NCBI RefSeq assembly: GCF_900115805.1
Contig: NZ_FOXU01000009.1
Span: 108,748 to 172,747, forward strand
DNA length: 64,000 bases
From: Psychrobacillus psychrotolerans
Lineage (GTDB): Bacteria > Bacillota > Bacilli > Bacillales_A > Planococcaceae
Reading direction: 5' to 3'
Part shown: in pieces, positions 1-8,476 of the stretch
How positions within the stretch are numbered: the stretch's first letter is position 1
Layout of the letters: each line of letters starts with the position of its first letter
Made by a program: the position numbers and the translations under genes
The notes under the pieces: generated by a model
The model's input: only the letters and a program-made list of their open reading frames with translations
The model's database searches: none
What the model was told of the DNA's origin: nothing

Positions 1-136
1 GGTAGCATTTGATGCTTAAGGTTTCTTTTTTTATGGAAAAATGTAATAATCGCCAATCGACTCTGAATTCTACCCCGATATCCTACAAGTTATTCTAAAA
101 GCTAAAAAAGTATAGGTAATGATAAAAGAATACAGT

Positions 137-150
137 TGATAGCGCTTTCA
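137..150 (+). promoter_or_regulatory. Probable cre (CcpA) site upstream of the sugar ABC operon
   Basis: TGATAGCGCTTTCA matches the catabolite-response consensus (TGNAANCGNWWNCA) at all but one fixed position and has the palindromic GCGC core. It lies about 65 bases before the first binding-protein gene, fitting CcpA repression of sugar uptake. No clear -35/-10 pair could be placed next to it. Confidence 0.6.
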
Positions 151-215
151 TATAAATATTCTGAATTTATAATAAAGAAGTAATCAACTTTTAGAAAAAG
201 GGAGAGGGATAAAGA

Positions 216-1319
216 ATGAAGAAGTTCAAGGGGTTAACTTTTTTAGTTATATTAATGGTTTTCACATTAGTGGCCGCAGGGTGTAATAATGGCGGAGGTA
301 ATTCGGTAGATGTTGGTATTGTATTACCAACAAAGGATGAGCCACGTTGGGTTCAAGATGAGCAACGCTTCAAAGACGCTTTAGCAGATTCAGATTATTC
401 TACAGAAATTCTATTCAGCCAAGGTTCTTCAGCGAAGGAAAAAGAAAATGTAGAAGCATTATTAAATAAAGGAATTAAAGTATTAATCATCACTCCTCAT
501 GATGGTGCAGCAGCGGCTTCAGCAGTAGAGGCAGCGAAAAAAGAGGGTGTAACAGTGATTGCATATGACCGTTTAATCACGGATACGGATGCAGTAGATT
601 ACTATGTGACTTTTGATAGCTTAGCAGTTGGTGCAGCACAAGCGCAGTATCTAGTAGACAATGCTGATGGCTCAGATGTTCCACTTTACTTGTATGCAGG
701 GGCAGCGTCTGATAACAATGCATTCTTGTTCTTTGAAGGAGCATGGAAAGTGCTTCAGCCGAAAATTGCTGATGGAACTTTTAAAATTGCCAATTCAAGT
801 GAAGCAGAGGCATTAAAAGACTCAGCAGATCTTTCACGTGATCAGCTAGGTAAAATTATTGGTCAAATCACTACAAACTGGGATCCAAACGATGCAAAAA
901 ACAAAGCACAAACTCATTTAACAGCAGCAGCAGATAATCTAAAAGGAAATGTTTCCATACTTGCACCGAATGATGGAACTGCTCGTTCTATCGCAGATGT
1001 ATTTGCATCTGATAGTGCTATTACTGATTACTTTGTAACTGGCCAAGATGCAGAAAAAGCTTCCATTCAATACATCATTGACGAACAACAATCGATGACT
1101 GTTTTCAAAGATGTTCGTACATTAGTAAAAGATGCAATGGGTATGGCAGTAGAAGTTCTAGATGGCAACACACCAAAAACAACAGGTTCTTACGATAATG
1201 GATCTGTGGAAGTAAAAGCGAAACAAACGGATGTAATCGTAGTGGACAAAGACAATGTTAAAGCAGAACTTATCGATTCTGAGTATTATGAGTCAAGTGA
1301 ATTTACAGGTCTAGAGTAA
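216..1319 (+). CDS. ChvE-like sugar ABC transporter substrate-binding lipoprotein
   Basis: Periplasmic-binding-protein type 1 of 367 aa. It opens with a lipoprotein signal peptide: Lys-rich start, hydrophobic core and the lipobox LVAAGC, placing the lipidated Cys at residue 23, so the protein should be tethered outside the membrane. Hallmarks shared with ChvE/XylF sugar binders are visible: an ERW-like 'PRW' near the start, 'VIAYDRLI' near residue 110, 'DNNAFLFFEGA' near 170 and 'TGQDAEKASIQ' near 275. The ChvE family binds aldoses such as xylose, arabinose, glucose and galactose; the actual ligand cannot be read from sequence. A good GGGAGAGGG ribosome site precedes the ATG. It heads a transporter set with the ATPase and permease downstream, separated from them by a hairpin-rich spacer that may raise its expression relative to theirs. 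Confidence 0.9.
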   Translation: MKKFKGLTFLVILMVFTLVAAGCNNGGGNSVDVGIVLPTKDEPRWVQDEQRFKDALADSDYSTEILFSQGSSAKEKENVEALLNKGIKVLIITPHDGAAAASAVEAAKKEGVTVIAYDRLITDTDAVDYYVTFDSLAVGAAQAQYLVDNADGSDVPLYLYAGAASDNNAFLFFEGAWKVLQPKIADGTFKIANSSEAEALKDSADLSRDQLGKIIGQITTNWDPNDAKNKAQTHLTAAADNLKGNVSILAPNDGTARSIADVFASDSAITDYFVTGQDAEKASIQYIIDEQQSMTVFKDVRTLVKDAMGMAVEVLDGNTPKTTGSYDNGSVEVKAKQTDVIVVDKDNVKAELIDSEYYESSEFTGLE

Positions 1320-1340
1320 AACAGTTGAAAAGGAGGAATA

Positions 1341-1375
1341 GTGATAGATTCGTCTATCACTATTTCTCCATTTTT
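1341..1375 (+). terminator. Hairpin with U-rich tail after the binding-protein gene
   Basis: An 8-bp perfect stem (GTGATAGA / TCTATCAC, loop TTCG) starts 21 bases after the stop and is followed by a U-rich stretch. It probably acts as a partial terminator or 3' stabiliser, leaving more message for the binding protein than for the ATPase and permease. Confidence 0.55.
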
Positions 1376-1379
1376 ACCC

Positions 1380-1553
1380 AGCATCGACGGGAGGTAGGCC
1401 TCTATCTTCTACACCAAGGTAAAGACTAAGGCGTAAGTGAAAGTGCAAATGGCCGTAAATGTCCGAATGGTTCAATTAACAAATAGTAGATGTTAATGAG
1501 TTCCCTACTGTTTGAGGTTTCACTTTTTTTGTTTAAGTAAGGGAGGCAATAAT
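1380..1553 (+). other. Structured spacer between binding-protein and ATPase genes
   Basis: No ORF is visible. A 10-bp stem (1480-1489 with 1505-1514, CAAATAGTAG / CTACTGTTTG, one wobble pair) is followed at 1515-1531 by GAGGTTTCACTTTTTTTG. AAGTGAAA at about 1436 could pair with TTTCACTT just before the T-run as an alternative fold. Two competing hairpins with a T-run, just before a ribosome site, suggest an attenuator. I could not match it to a known riboswitch class. Confidence 0.35.
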
Positions 1554-3074
1554 ATGAGTGAGTATATTTTAGAGATGAATAATATTTCTAAAGAATTCCC
1601 AGGAGTTAAGGCACTTTCAAACGTGAATTTCAAAGTGAAAAAAGGCGAGATTCATTGTTTGGTTGGAGAAAATGGAGCAGGTAAATCGACTCTGATGAAA
1701 GTGTTAAGTGGAGTTTACCCATATGGTAATTACACTGGGGACATCGTATATGAGGGAAAAGTTCAACAGTTCAATGAAATTTCGGATAGTGTCAAAGTAG
1801 GCATCGGTATTATTTACCAAGAACTAGCTCTATTTCCCGATTTGACTGTCTATGAAAATATATTTGCTGGAAACGAACAAAAAAAAGGTCCTTTTGTAGA
1901 CTGGAATAAAACAATCGTTCAAGCAACCGAATTATTGCAAAAAGTGAAGTTAAGAGTAACTCCAGAAACACTTATCAAGGAATTAGGTGTCGGCAAGCAG
2001 CAGTTGGTGGAAATCGCCAAAGCTCTAAGTAAGGACGTTAACTTGCTTATATTAGATGAACCAACTGCGGCACTTAATGAAGATGATAGTGAAAATTTGT
2101 TGGTACTTCTAAAAGAGCTGAAAGAACAAGGGATTAGTTGCATTATGATTTCTCATAAGCTTAAGGAAGTTATAAATATTGCAGATAAAGTAACAGTATT
2201 GCGTGATGGACAGACAATTTGCACGCTTGATGCGAGTGAGGGAGAAGTATCTGAAAACGTCATTATAAAAAATATGGTTGGCCGTGATATTGAAGATATT
2301 TATCCGAAACGTCCCGATAAGAAAATTGGTGAAACAATTCTTGAATTATCTGATTGGACTGCTTATGATTCACAGCTCGGTCGGAATGTAGTGAAAAACG
2401 TAAAGCTTGAGGTAAAAAAAGGCGAAATAATCGGGATTGCAGGTCTCATGGGATCTGGTCGAACAGAGCTTGCCCTCAGCATTTTTGGTAACCCTAAAAA
2501 CTATAAAATACAGGGTAATATGAAAATGTTTGGAGAAAAAAAGGTATTAAAGCATACAAGTGAGGCGATTAAAGCTGGTATTGCCTATGTAACGGAAGAT
2601 CGTAAAGGAGACGGCTTATTTCTATTACAGGATATCAAGAGTAATGTTTCTGCAGCGCATCTCAAAGGAATTTCTACAAAGGGAATACTAAATTTAAACG
2701 AAGAAGTGAAAGTTGGAACAACGTATAAGGATTCTCTCTATATAAAAGCTAGCTCACTAGAACAGATTGTCGGGAAGCTCAGTGGAGGAAACCAACAAAA
2801 AGTATCACTTGGTAAGTGGTTGTTTACAGGACCTAAGATTTTGATATTAGATGAACCGACAAGGGGAATCGATGTCGGGGCGAAGTTTGAAATTTACACA
2901 ATTATGAATGAACTGATCAATGAAGGAATGAGTATTATAATGATTTCCTCTGAACTGGGCGAAGTACTAGGGATGAGTGATCGAGTTTATGTCATGGCAG
3001 AGGGCTCCGTTAAAGGAGAGCTAACTATGGAGGAAGCGACACAAGAAACGATAATGGAACTTGCGACGCAATAA
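1554..3074 (+). CDS. Sugar ABC transporter ATP-binding protein (XylG/GguA type)
   Basis: Tandem ABC ATPase of 506 aa with two nucleotide-binding domains, the layout of the RbsA/XylG/MmsA class that energises monosaccharide import. The first domain has Walker A GENGAGKST and Walker B LLILDEPTAAL. The second has the degenerate Walker A usual in this class (GLMGSGRTE, no Lys), an intact LSGGNQQK signature and LILDEPTRGID. A TTG 42 bases upstream is in frame, but the GGGAGG at 1541-1546 serves the ATG at 1554, and MSEYILEM is the normal family start. The permease follows after 10 bases, indicating co-translation. It is the probable cytoplasmic partner of the binding proteins at 216 and perhaps 8477. 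Confidence 0.93.
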   Translation: MSEYILEMNNISKEFPGVKALSNVNFKVKKGEIHCLVGENGAGKSTLMKVLSGVYPYGNYTGDIVYEGKVQQFNEISDSVKVGIGIIYQELALFPDLTVYENIFAGNEQKKGPFVDWNKTIVQATELLQKVKLRVTPETLIKELGVGKQQLVEIAKALSKDVNLLILDEPTAALNEDDSENLLVLLKELKEQGISCIMISHKLKEVINIADKVTVLRDGQTICTLDASEGEVSENVIIKNMVGRDIEDIYPKRPDKKIGETILELSDWTAYDSQLGRNVVKNVKLEVKKGEIIGIAGLMGSGRTELALSIFGNPKNYKIQGNMKMFGEKKVLKHTSEAIKAGIAYVTEDRKGDGLFLLQDIKSNVSAAHLKGISTKGILNLNEEVKVGTTYKDSLYIKASSLEQIVGKLSGGNQQKVSLGKWLFTGPKILILDEPTRGIDVGAKFEIYTIMNELINEGMSIIMISSELGEVLGMSDRVYVMAEGSVKGELTMEEATQETIMELATQ

Positions 3075-3084
3075 AAGGGGGATA

Positions 3085-4263
3085 ATGATGAACTTTTTTG
3101 GAGAAGCAAAAGCACTCGTCAAAGCCAACATTCGGGATTATGGAATGTATATTGCGTTAATATTCATTATGTTAACGTTTACGATTATGACGAACGGACT
3201 ATTTATGTCCTCAAGAAACATTAGTAATCTATTGGATTCAGCAGGATATATCGCTGTATTGGCAGTAGGGATGACGCTCGTAATTGTCATTCGCCATATA
3301 GATTTATCGGTTGGATTTTTAGCAGGATTTTTAGGAGCAATTGCAGCAATATTTTTAACGCAAATGGGCGTGTCGGTTTGGATTACTATTCCAGCAATTT
3401 TAATCCTTGGAGCGCTAATTGGATTGGTTAATGGTGTCTTAATCGCTAAAATAGGTATACCAGCCTTTGTAGCAACGCTTGCGGGAATGTTAATTTTCCG
3501 AGGTGCATTACTTCAAGTAACAGAAAAAACTGGAACTATTATTATTAAAGATGATCAATTTAATGCGATTGGGAATGGATTTATCCCTTCGATTATGCAA
3601 ATAAATGGTTTGCATCTATTAACATTATTAGTTGGTTTAGTTGGGATTCTTTTATTTGTCTACAATGAAATTTCTACTCGTCGCAACAAAATGACTTATG
3701 GTTTCGAAGTTATGTCTAGTGGGTTATTCAGTGCGAAACTGGTGTTAATATCTGCAATTATTGGATATATTACATGGATTTTAGCAGGATACAATGGTTT
3801 ATCATGGACAGTAATCATTATGATTATAGTAGTAGTTATCTATCATTTCTTAACGACGAAAACCGTACTTGGTCGCCATATTTACGCAGTCGGAAGTAAT
3901 CCAGAAGCTGCTCATTTAAGTGGTATCAATGTACAAAAGATTACATATATCGTATTTGGATCGATGGGTATGCTCGCAGCATTATCTGGGATTCTATTTA
4001 CTTCGAGACTACAATCAGCTACGACTACAGCAGGTACATTATTTGAACTGGATGCAATCGCTGCTGCTTATGTTGGAGGGGTATCTTCTGCTGGTGGTGT
4101 TGGTAAAGTAACAGGTGCTGTTATTGGTGCCATTGTAATGGCTTGCTTATCAAGCGGGATGAACTTGCTAGGTGTCGGTATATCTTATCAATACATGATC
4201 CGTGGAGGAGTTTTGGCAGGAGCGGTAATTTTCGATGTGATGACACGTAAGCAAAGAGCTTAA
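3085..4263 (+). CDS. Sugar ABC transporter permease (XylH/GguB type)
   Basis: Integral membrane permease of 392 aa in the BPD_transp_2 family (RbsC/XylH/GguB). About ten hydrophobic helices are visible. The family loop near residue 260, 'GRHIYAVGSNPEAAHLSGI', is present and is where the ATPase docks; the glycine-rich stretch 'AAYVGGVSSAGGVGKVTGA' is near residue 330. ATGs at 3085 and 3088 are both possible; GGGG sits 5-8 bases before. An upstream TTG (3061) would overlap the ATPase gene and lacks a ribosome site. It forms the translocation channel for the sugar captured by the ChvE-like protein. Confidence 0.92.
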   Translation: MMNFFGEAKALVKANIRDYGMYIALIFIMLTFTIMTNGLFMSSRNISNLLDSAGYIAVLAVGMTLVIVIRHIDLSVGFLAGFLGAIAAIFLTQMGVSVWITIPAILILGALIGLVNGVLIAKIGIPAFVATLAGMLIFRGALLQVTEKTGTIIIKDDQFNAIGNGFIPSIMQINGLHLLTLLVGLVGILLFVYNEISTRRNKMTYGFEVMSSGLFSAKLVLISAIIGYITWILAGYNGLSWTVIIMIIVVVIYHFLTTKTVLGRHIYAVGSNPEAAHLSGINVQKITYIVFGSMGMLAALSGILFTSRLQSATTTAGTLFELDAIAAAYVGGVSSAGGVGKVTGAVIGAIVMACLSSGMNLLGVGISYQYMIRGGVLAGAVIFDVMTRKQRA

Positions 4264-4278
4264 TGTATAGGTTAATGT

Positions 4279-4312
4279 GGCACCCTTTCTTTCAAGGGGT
4301 GCCTTATATTAT
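4279..4312 (+). terminator. Terminator-like hairpin after the permease gene
   Basis: GGCACCC (4279-4285) pairs with GGGTGCC (4297-4303), followed by TTATATTATAT. The tail is only moderately U-rich, so some read-through into the sensor genes is possible. Confidence 0.6.
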
Positions 4313-4440
4313 ATCTAGGAGATTATGGAGTTACTTGCGATCAACTGTTAGTTACTCATGGAAAGGGAAACAATACCTGCTCCAGTCGGTGAAGTATTTG
4401 CAAAAGGGATAAAAAGATTGGGAATCATCTGAATATAGGA

Positions 4441-4470
4441 TTGTCAATTTAATTGAAGGTGTTAATATGG
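4441..4470 (+). promoter_or_regulatory. Possible promoter of the sensor operon
   Basis: TTGTCA (4441-4446) and TAATAT (4465-4470) with an 18-base spacer, 30 bases before the XylFII-like gene. Both hexamers are imperfect. The preceding terminator makes a separate promoter likely. Confidence 0.35.
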
Positions 4471-4501
4471 AAGAAACTAGCCTATGGAAAGGGGAAGGTG
4501 A

Positions 4502-5482
4502 ATGAGAAAAACAATTGTTCTATTATTAGGAGCACTAATTATTATTTTTAGTTATTTAACAATTGTATCTGCAACAAAGGCTTTTCGGTCCTCTAGTGAA
4601 TTACCTGCTTCCCTTTCCGAGATGGAAGATTCCATTCGCCTTGTATTGATAACACAAGAACTGGACACCCCTTTTTGGAATAAGGTTGGACAAGGAGCAA
4701 AACAGCAAGCAAAGTTAGAAAATGTGGAGCTCGAAGTATGGGGAAGCTATGGAAATAACGAAGACGATTTTTTGAAAAAGATGGAGATCGCCATTCACTC
4801 CAAAGTAGATGGAATCATTGTTCAAGGCCTGGACACGGATGAATTTAAAGAACTAACCAAAATCAAAGCTGCTTTTTATGGAATACCTGTTATTACAGTA
4901 GCTAATGATGTTCCGGTAGAAGAAAGCTTGCGCAAAACATATGTAGGATCCGACCAATTTGGGGCGGGTAAAATGGTTGCTTATGAACTGATTAAAGAAA
5001 TGGGTACGTCTGGAGAAGTGATAGTTCTTAGAGATGAAGTTCAAGCATATTACCAAAAAGAGCGCTTGGCTGGAATACAAGACGTCCTCGAAAATTATCC
5101 GGAGATTGACATAATTATTAGAGGAACAGAAGACACAAACGAACAAGTGATTTCGACAACCCAACAGCTTATGAATGATGCGCCAAGAGCTACTGCGTTT
5201 ATCGCGATTAATGCAAATTATGCGGGACCTATGATTCAGGAAATAGGAAGACGAACGCAAGTAGAACCGTATCATATTTATACGTTTGATGACGGAGTTG
5301 AATCGACTACTCTTTTGGAGCAGGGAAAACTAGATGGAATTTTAGAACAAAAACCAGAACAAATGGGCCAGGAAAGTGTGAAATGGCTCATGGAGTGGAT
5401 TTCTGGAGAGACAGTTCCTCTAAATTCTGGTGGTTATTTGACGGAAACCAAGATGCTTGTATCAGATGGTGACAAGCCATGA
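4502..5482 (+). CDS. Membrane-anchored sugar-binding sensor protein (XylFII-like)
   Basis: Binding-protein fold of 326 aa with an N-terminal hydrophobic segment (about residues 3-24) but no lipobox Cys and no convincing cleavage site, so it probably stays anchored by its N-terminus. Residues 45-310 carry RbsB-like motifs: 'LDTPFWNKVGQGAKQQA', 'VDGIIVQG', 'IPVITVANDVP', 'YVGSDQFGAG'. Its stop overlaps the kinase start by 4 bases. In clostridia the XylFII-LytS pair is known to perceive xylose with a YesN-like regulator; this gene order (binding protein, LytS, YesN) beside a xylF/G/H-type transporter fits that system. The ligand is inferred from context. Confidence 0.8.
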   Translation: MRKTIVLLLGALIIIFSYLTIVSATKAFRSSSELPASLSEMEDSIRLVLITQELDTPFWNKVGQGAKQQAKLENVELEVWGSYGNNEDDFLKKMEIAIHSKVDGIIVQGLDTDEFKELTKIKAAFYGIPVITVANDVPVEESLRKTYVGSDQFGAGKMVAYELIKEMGTSGEVIVLRDEVQAYYQKERLAGIQDVLENYPEIDIIIRGTEDTNEQVISTTQQLMNDAPRATAFIAINANYAGPMIQEIGRRTQVEPYHIYTFDDGVESTTLLEQGKLDGILEQKPEQMGQESVKWLMEWISGETVPLNSGGYLTETKMLVSDGDKP

Positions 5483-6942
5483 CTACTATTCAACGAAAGA
5501 TTTGGCTACTCGTTTCTGTTATGTTGCTCATCATGGGAATTATTTGGATGACGCTCACTTATTACAATCAGCAAACACAAGAACAAACAAATTCTATTCT
5601 ACAACGTTATTTACGCCTTAATGAAGTAACAATTGCTAGTCAAAAAATGATAACCGACTTAAATAATTATTTGTTGGATCCTACAGAAATACATAAAGTA
5701 CAGATAGAAAAGAGTATTAAAACCATTGAGGAAGTTCAACAGGATGTAGTAAAGCTTCGCAATGAAGAAAATGCGTTTTCTGTTACGAATTATATTCATT
5801 TAATCGATAGTTTAGTAGAGACGGCCAATCGTTCTATATTATTTTCAGAGGAGCAGGAATTAGAGGGCTCCACTAATGAATTCAATGAGGCAAATCGTAT
5901 ATCAATGTACATATCAGAAATGACATTAACTATTTTAGAGCGGGAGTTAAAAACCTATAATCTATTTTACCGAGAAATCATCGATCAGTCAGAGGAGTTA
6001 AAAAAACTAGGAATCTGGATACTCCTTCTAGTAACAGCAGTGTTGCTTCTAGCTACTTATTGGTTCTCGCTCAGTATTACAAAACCTGTACATCAGCTTA
6101 CGAAAGCTGCAAACGAGTTAGCACATGGTCGTTTCAATCAAAAAATAAAAGTAGAATCTAATGATGAAATTGCATTCCTAGCACAGACATTTGATACAAT
6201 GCGCATAAATATTAATGACTTGATATTGGAGATTCAGCAAAAGGCGCAGCTTGAACATGAACTTCAGCAAAGTAAGCTACTGTTAAAGGAGAGCCAATTA
6301 AAGAGTTTACAAAGCCAGATTAATCCCCATTTTTTGTTCAACACATTAAATACGTTGTCCAAGAAAGCTTACTTAGACGGGGCAGAGGAAACGAGTGATC
6401 TGTTAGTAAGTGTAGCTGGGTTACTGCGGTATAATCTGAAGCGAATCGATCGCCCAGTTACATTGTATGAGGAAGTGCTTGTGCTCTATCAATACATGGA
6501 AATACAGAGAGCACGCTTTGCTGACCGTCTGCATTTTGAAGCCAATATCGATGAATCCTGCTTACATGTTAATATTCCTGGCCTCACCCTTCAGCCTATT
6601 ATCGAAAATGCTGTTATACATGCAATCGAACCAGAAGAGGATGGAGGTACTATCTCGGTTAGAATTTCAAGAGATGGGTTCTGGATTATTATGGAGATAG
6701 AGGATAGTGGGAAAGGTATTTCTCAGGATAATATAGAATTGCTACTAAGTGGGCATCTGGATACAAATGTAGGACATTCCACTGGAATTGGGTTTCAGAA
6801 TGTAGTGAAAAGGCTCCAACTATTTTACGGTGTAGAAAATTTAGTATCTATTGAAAGTGAAGAGGGTATTGGAACGAAAGTAATCATACAAATCCCAGAA
6901 ACTAGGGAGGAGGTAAATGATGAGACTACTAATAGTGGATGA
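5479..6942 (+). CDS. LytS/YesM-type sensor histidine kinase
   Basis: Two-helix sensor kinase of 487 aa. TM1 is at about 8-27, an extracytoplasmic helical domain at 28-175, TM2 at about 177-197, then a HAMP linker (to about 250). The kinase core is of the His_kinase (PF06580) class, with the phospho-accepting His at residue 284 in SQINPHFLFNTL, followed by HATPase motifs: the N box 'PIIENAVIHAIEP' and 'DSGKGIS'. Overlaps of 4 bases with the upstream binding protein and 26 bases with the regulator show tight translational coupling. By analogy with the XylFII-LytS complex, the anchored binding protein would report sugar occupancy to the extracytoplasmic domain. Confidence 0.9.
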   Translation: MTTIQRKIWLLVSVMLLIMGIIWMTLTYYNQQTQEQTNSILQRYLRLNEVTIASQKMITDLNNYLLDPTEIHKVQIEKSIKTIEEVQQDVVKLRNEENAFSVTNYIHLIDSLVETANRSILFSEEQELEGSTNEFNEANRISMYISEMTLTILERELKTYNLFYREIIDQSEELKKLGIWILLLVTAVLLLATYWFSLSITKPVHQLTKAANELAHGRFNQKIKVESNDEIAFLAQTFDTMRININDLILEIQQKAQLEHELQQSKLLLKESQLKSLQSQINPHFLFNTLNTLSKKAYLDGAEETSDLLVSVAGLLRYNLKRIDRPVTLYEEVLVLYQYMEIQRARFADRLHFEANIDESCLHVNIPGLTLQPIIENAVIHAIEPEEDGGTISVRISRDGFWIIMEIEDSGKGISQDNIELLLSGHLDTNVGHSTGIGFQNVVKRLQLFYGVENLVSIESEEGIGTKVIIQIPETREEVNDETTNSG

Positions 6943-8464
6943 TGAACCAATTGAGCGAGAGGGAATGGAGGCCATCATCCAAAAGGCATTTCCTGACCTT
7001 TTAATTGAACAGGCGAAAAACGGTAAAATGGCAATCGAATTAGCAAATACTTTTCAGCCTGACTTAGTCTTAATGGACATAATGATGCCGGGTATTAATG
7101 GATTAGAGGCCATTGAAGCAATGAAGGTTTCTCATCCGACTACAAAATTTGTTATGGTAACTGCTTTTGATATGTTCGATTATGCAAGACAGGCTATCAA
7201 ACTTGGAGTAAAAGATTATTTATTAAAACCTAGTAAAGCTAGTGAAATTGTTATAACAGTAGGAAGAGTATTAGATGAGTGTCAGAAAGAGCTAGAGGCA
7301 GAGAATAATAGTAAAATGCAAATCGAGAAGTGGGAACAGGCACTGACTTTGGCGGAAACGGATATTGTCACCCAGTTATTATTTGACCATGTTCATGAGG
7401 TCCATATTGATATGCTTGTAGATATGCTTGAAACTCGTTCCACACTAGAAAAATTTGTTGTTGTACTTGTATTGCCAGAAGGTGCACATCATTATTATTT
7501 ATCGATTAAAGAAAAGGTAAGAGCAACTGGAGATGCTTGGATAGGTGCTCTAAACGGGAGGCAGTTACCTCTAATTATTTTTCGAGATTCTAAGAGTAGC
7601 TTTCGATCGCAGGCGATAGCTTTAGCTAAATCCATTCTATCCTTGGGCAATGAGCAGCAAGGGACAGAGTGGTTCATGGGGATAGGTCAGGTATGTGAAA
7701 ATCTAGATGAAATTCGCCTGTCTTACCAGGAGGCAGTTATTGCGACAATGGATACAACCTTAGCAGTTAAGTATAGATTTTATATGGACGTTCCAGCCCT
7801 TACTTTAGAAACCGATAATCATATTATTAAGCAGCAACAAAAAGAATTTTTTGATCATATCCGGCTTGGGGATTGGGCTGCTATTCGTACCCGTTTGTTG
7901 GAAGTAATTCAGCAATATGAAAATGTGGGCAATTCATTGATCTATACTCAGCAACGCATACTCGAGTTACTTTGGGTGGCAAACCGTGTAATGGATGAAA
8001 TGGGAATGGAAACGAATGCATTGTTTTTCTCGTTCCAGGCAAATGATTATAGACAGTTACGAACAGAAACACTATTACTGTTGGAACAGATGAATGCTGT
8101 TTATAACGCCCATTACGATCAAAGAGAAGCTGATAAGATACATCAAATTCAACAGTATATTCGTGAACATTCACATGAGGATATTTCTTTGGATGCACTA
8201 GCATATCGAGTGAATTTGAGCCCAATTTATATTAGTAAAATGTTTAAGGAAAAGCTAGGCGTCAACTATATAGACTATTTAACAGAGTGCCGCATTGAAA
8301 AAGCAAAAAAATTATTGAATGACCCAGAGAAAAGTTTAAAAGAGATTACTTTTGAAATTGGTTATCATGAACCCAATTACTTTAGTAAAGTATTCAAGAA
8401 AATGTGTGGCGTGTCGCCGAAAGAATATAGAAAAACATTATGGACTAAAAAAGCGGAAGTCTAG
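6917..8464 (+). CDS. YesN-type response regulator, AraC family
   Basis: Regulator of 515 aa. The N-terminal receiver domain has the acidic pair Asp8-Asp9 and the phosphorylation site Asp54 (LVLMDIMMPG). A long middle region links it to a C-terminal AraC/XylS DNA-binding domain (about 415-510) with both helix-turn-helix units and the signature 'IGYHEPNYFSKVFKK'. GGGAGGAGGT precedes the ATG; a second ATG follows directly. It should be phosphorylated by the overlapping LytS-type kinase and activate the adjacent transport genes; no operator could be assigned by eye. Confidence 0.9.
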   Translation: MMRLLIVDDEPIEREGMEAIIQKAFPDLLIEQAKNGKMAIELANTFQPDLVLMDIMMPGINGLEAIEAMKVSHPTTKFVMVTAFDMFDYARQAIKLGVKDYLLKPSKASEIVITVGRVLDECQKELEAENNSKMQIEKWEQALTLAETDIVTQLLFDHVHEVHIDMLVDMLETRSTLEKFVVVLVLPEGAHHYYLSIKEKVRATGDAWIGALNGRQLPLIIFRDSKSSFRSQAIALAKSILSLGNEQQGTEWFMGIGQVCENLDEIRLSYQEAVIATMDTTLAVKYRFYMDVPALTLETDNHIIKQQQKEFFDHIRLGDWAAIRTRLLEVIQQYENVGNSLIYTQQRILELLWVANRVMDEMGMETNALFFSFQANDYRQLRTETLLLLEQMNAVYNAHYDQREADKIHQIQQYIREHSHEDISLDALAYRVNLSPIYISKMFKEKLGVNYIDYLTECRIEKAKKLLNDPEKSLKEITFEIGYHEPNYFSKVFKKMCGVSPKEYRKTLWTKKAEV

Positions 8465-8476
8465 AGGAGGAGACAG

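Noticed and set aside
1380..1480. A known c-di-GMP, TPP or other riboswitch in the transporter spacer
   Set aside because: The conserved core sequences of these classes could not be found.
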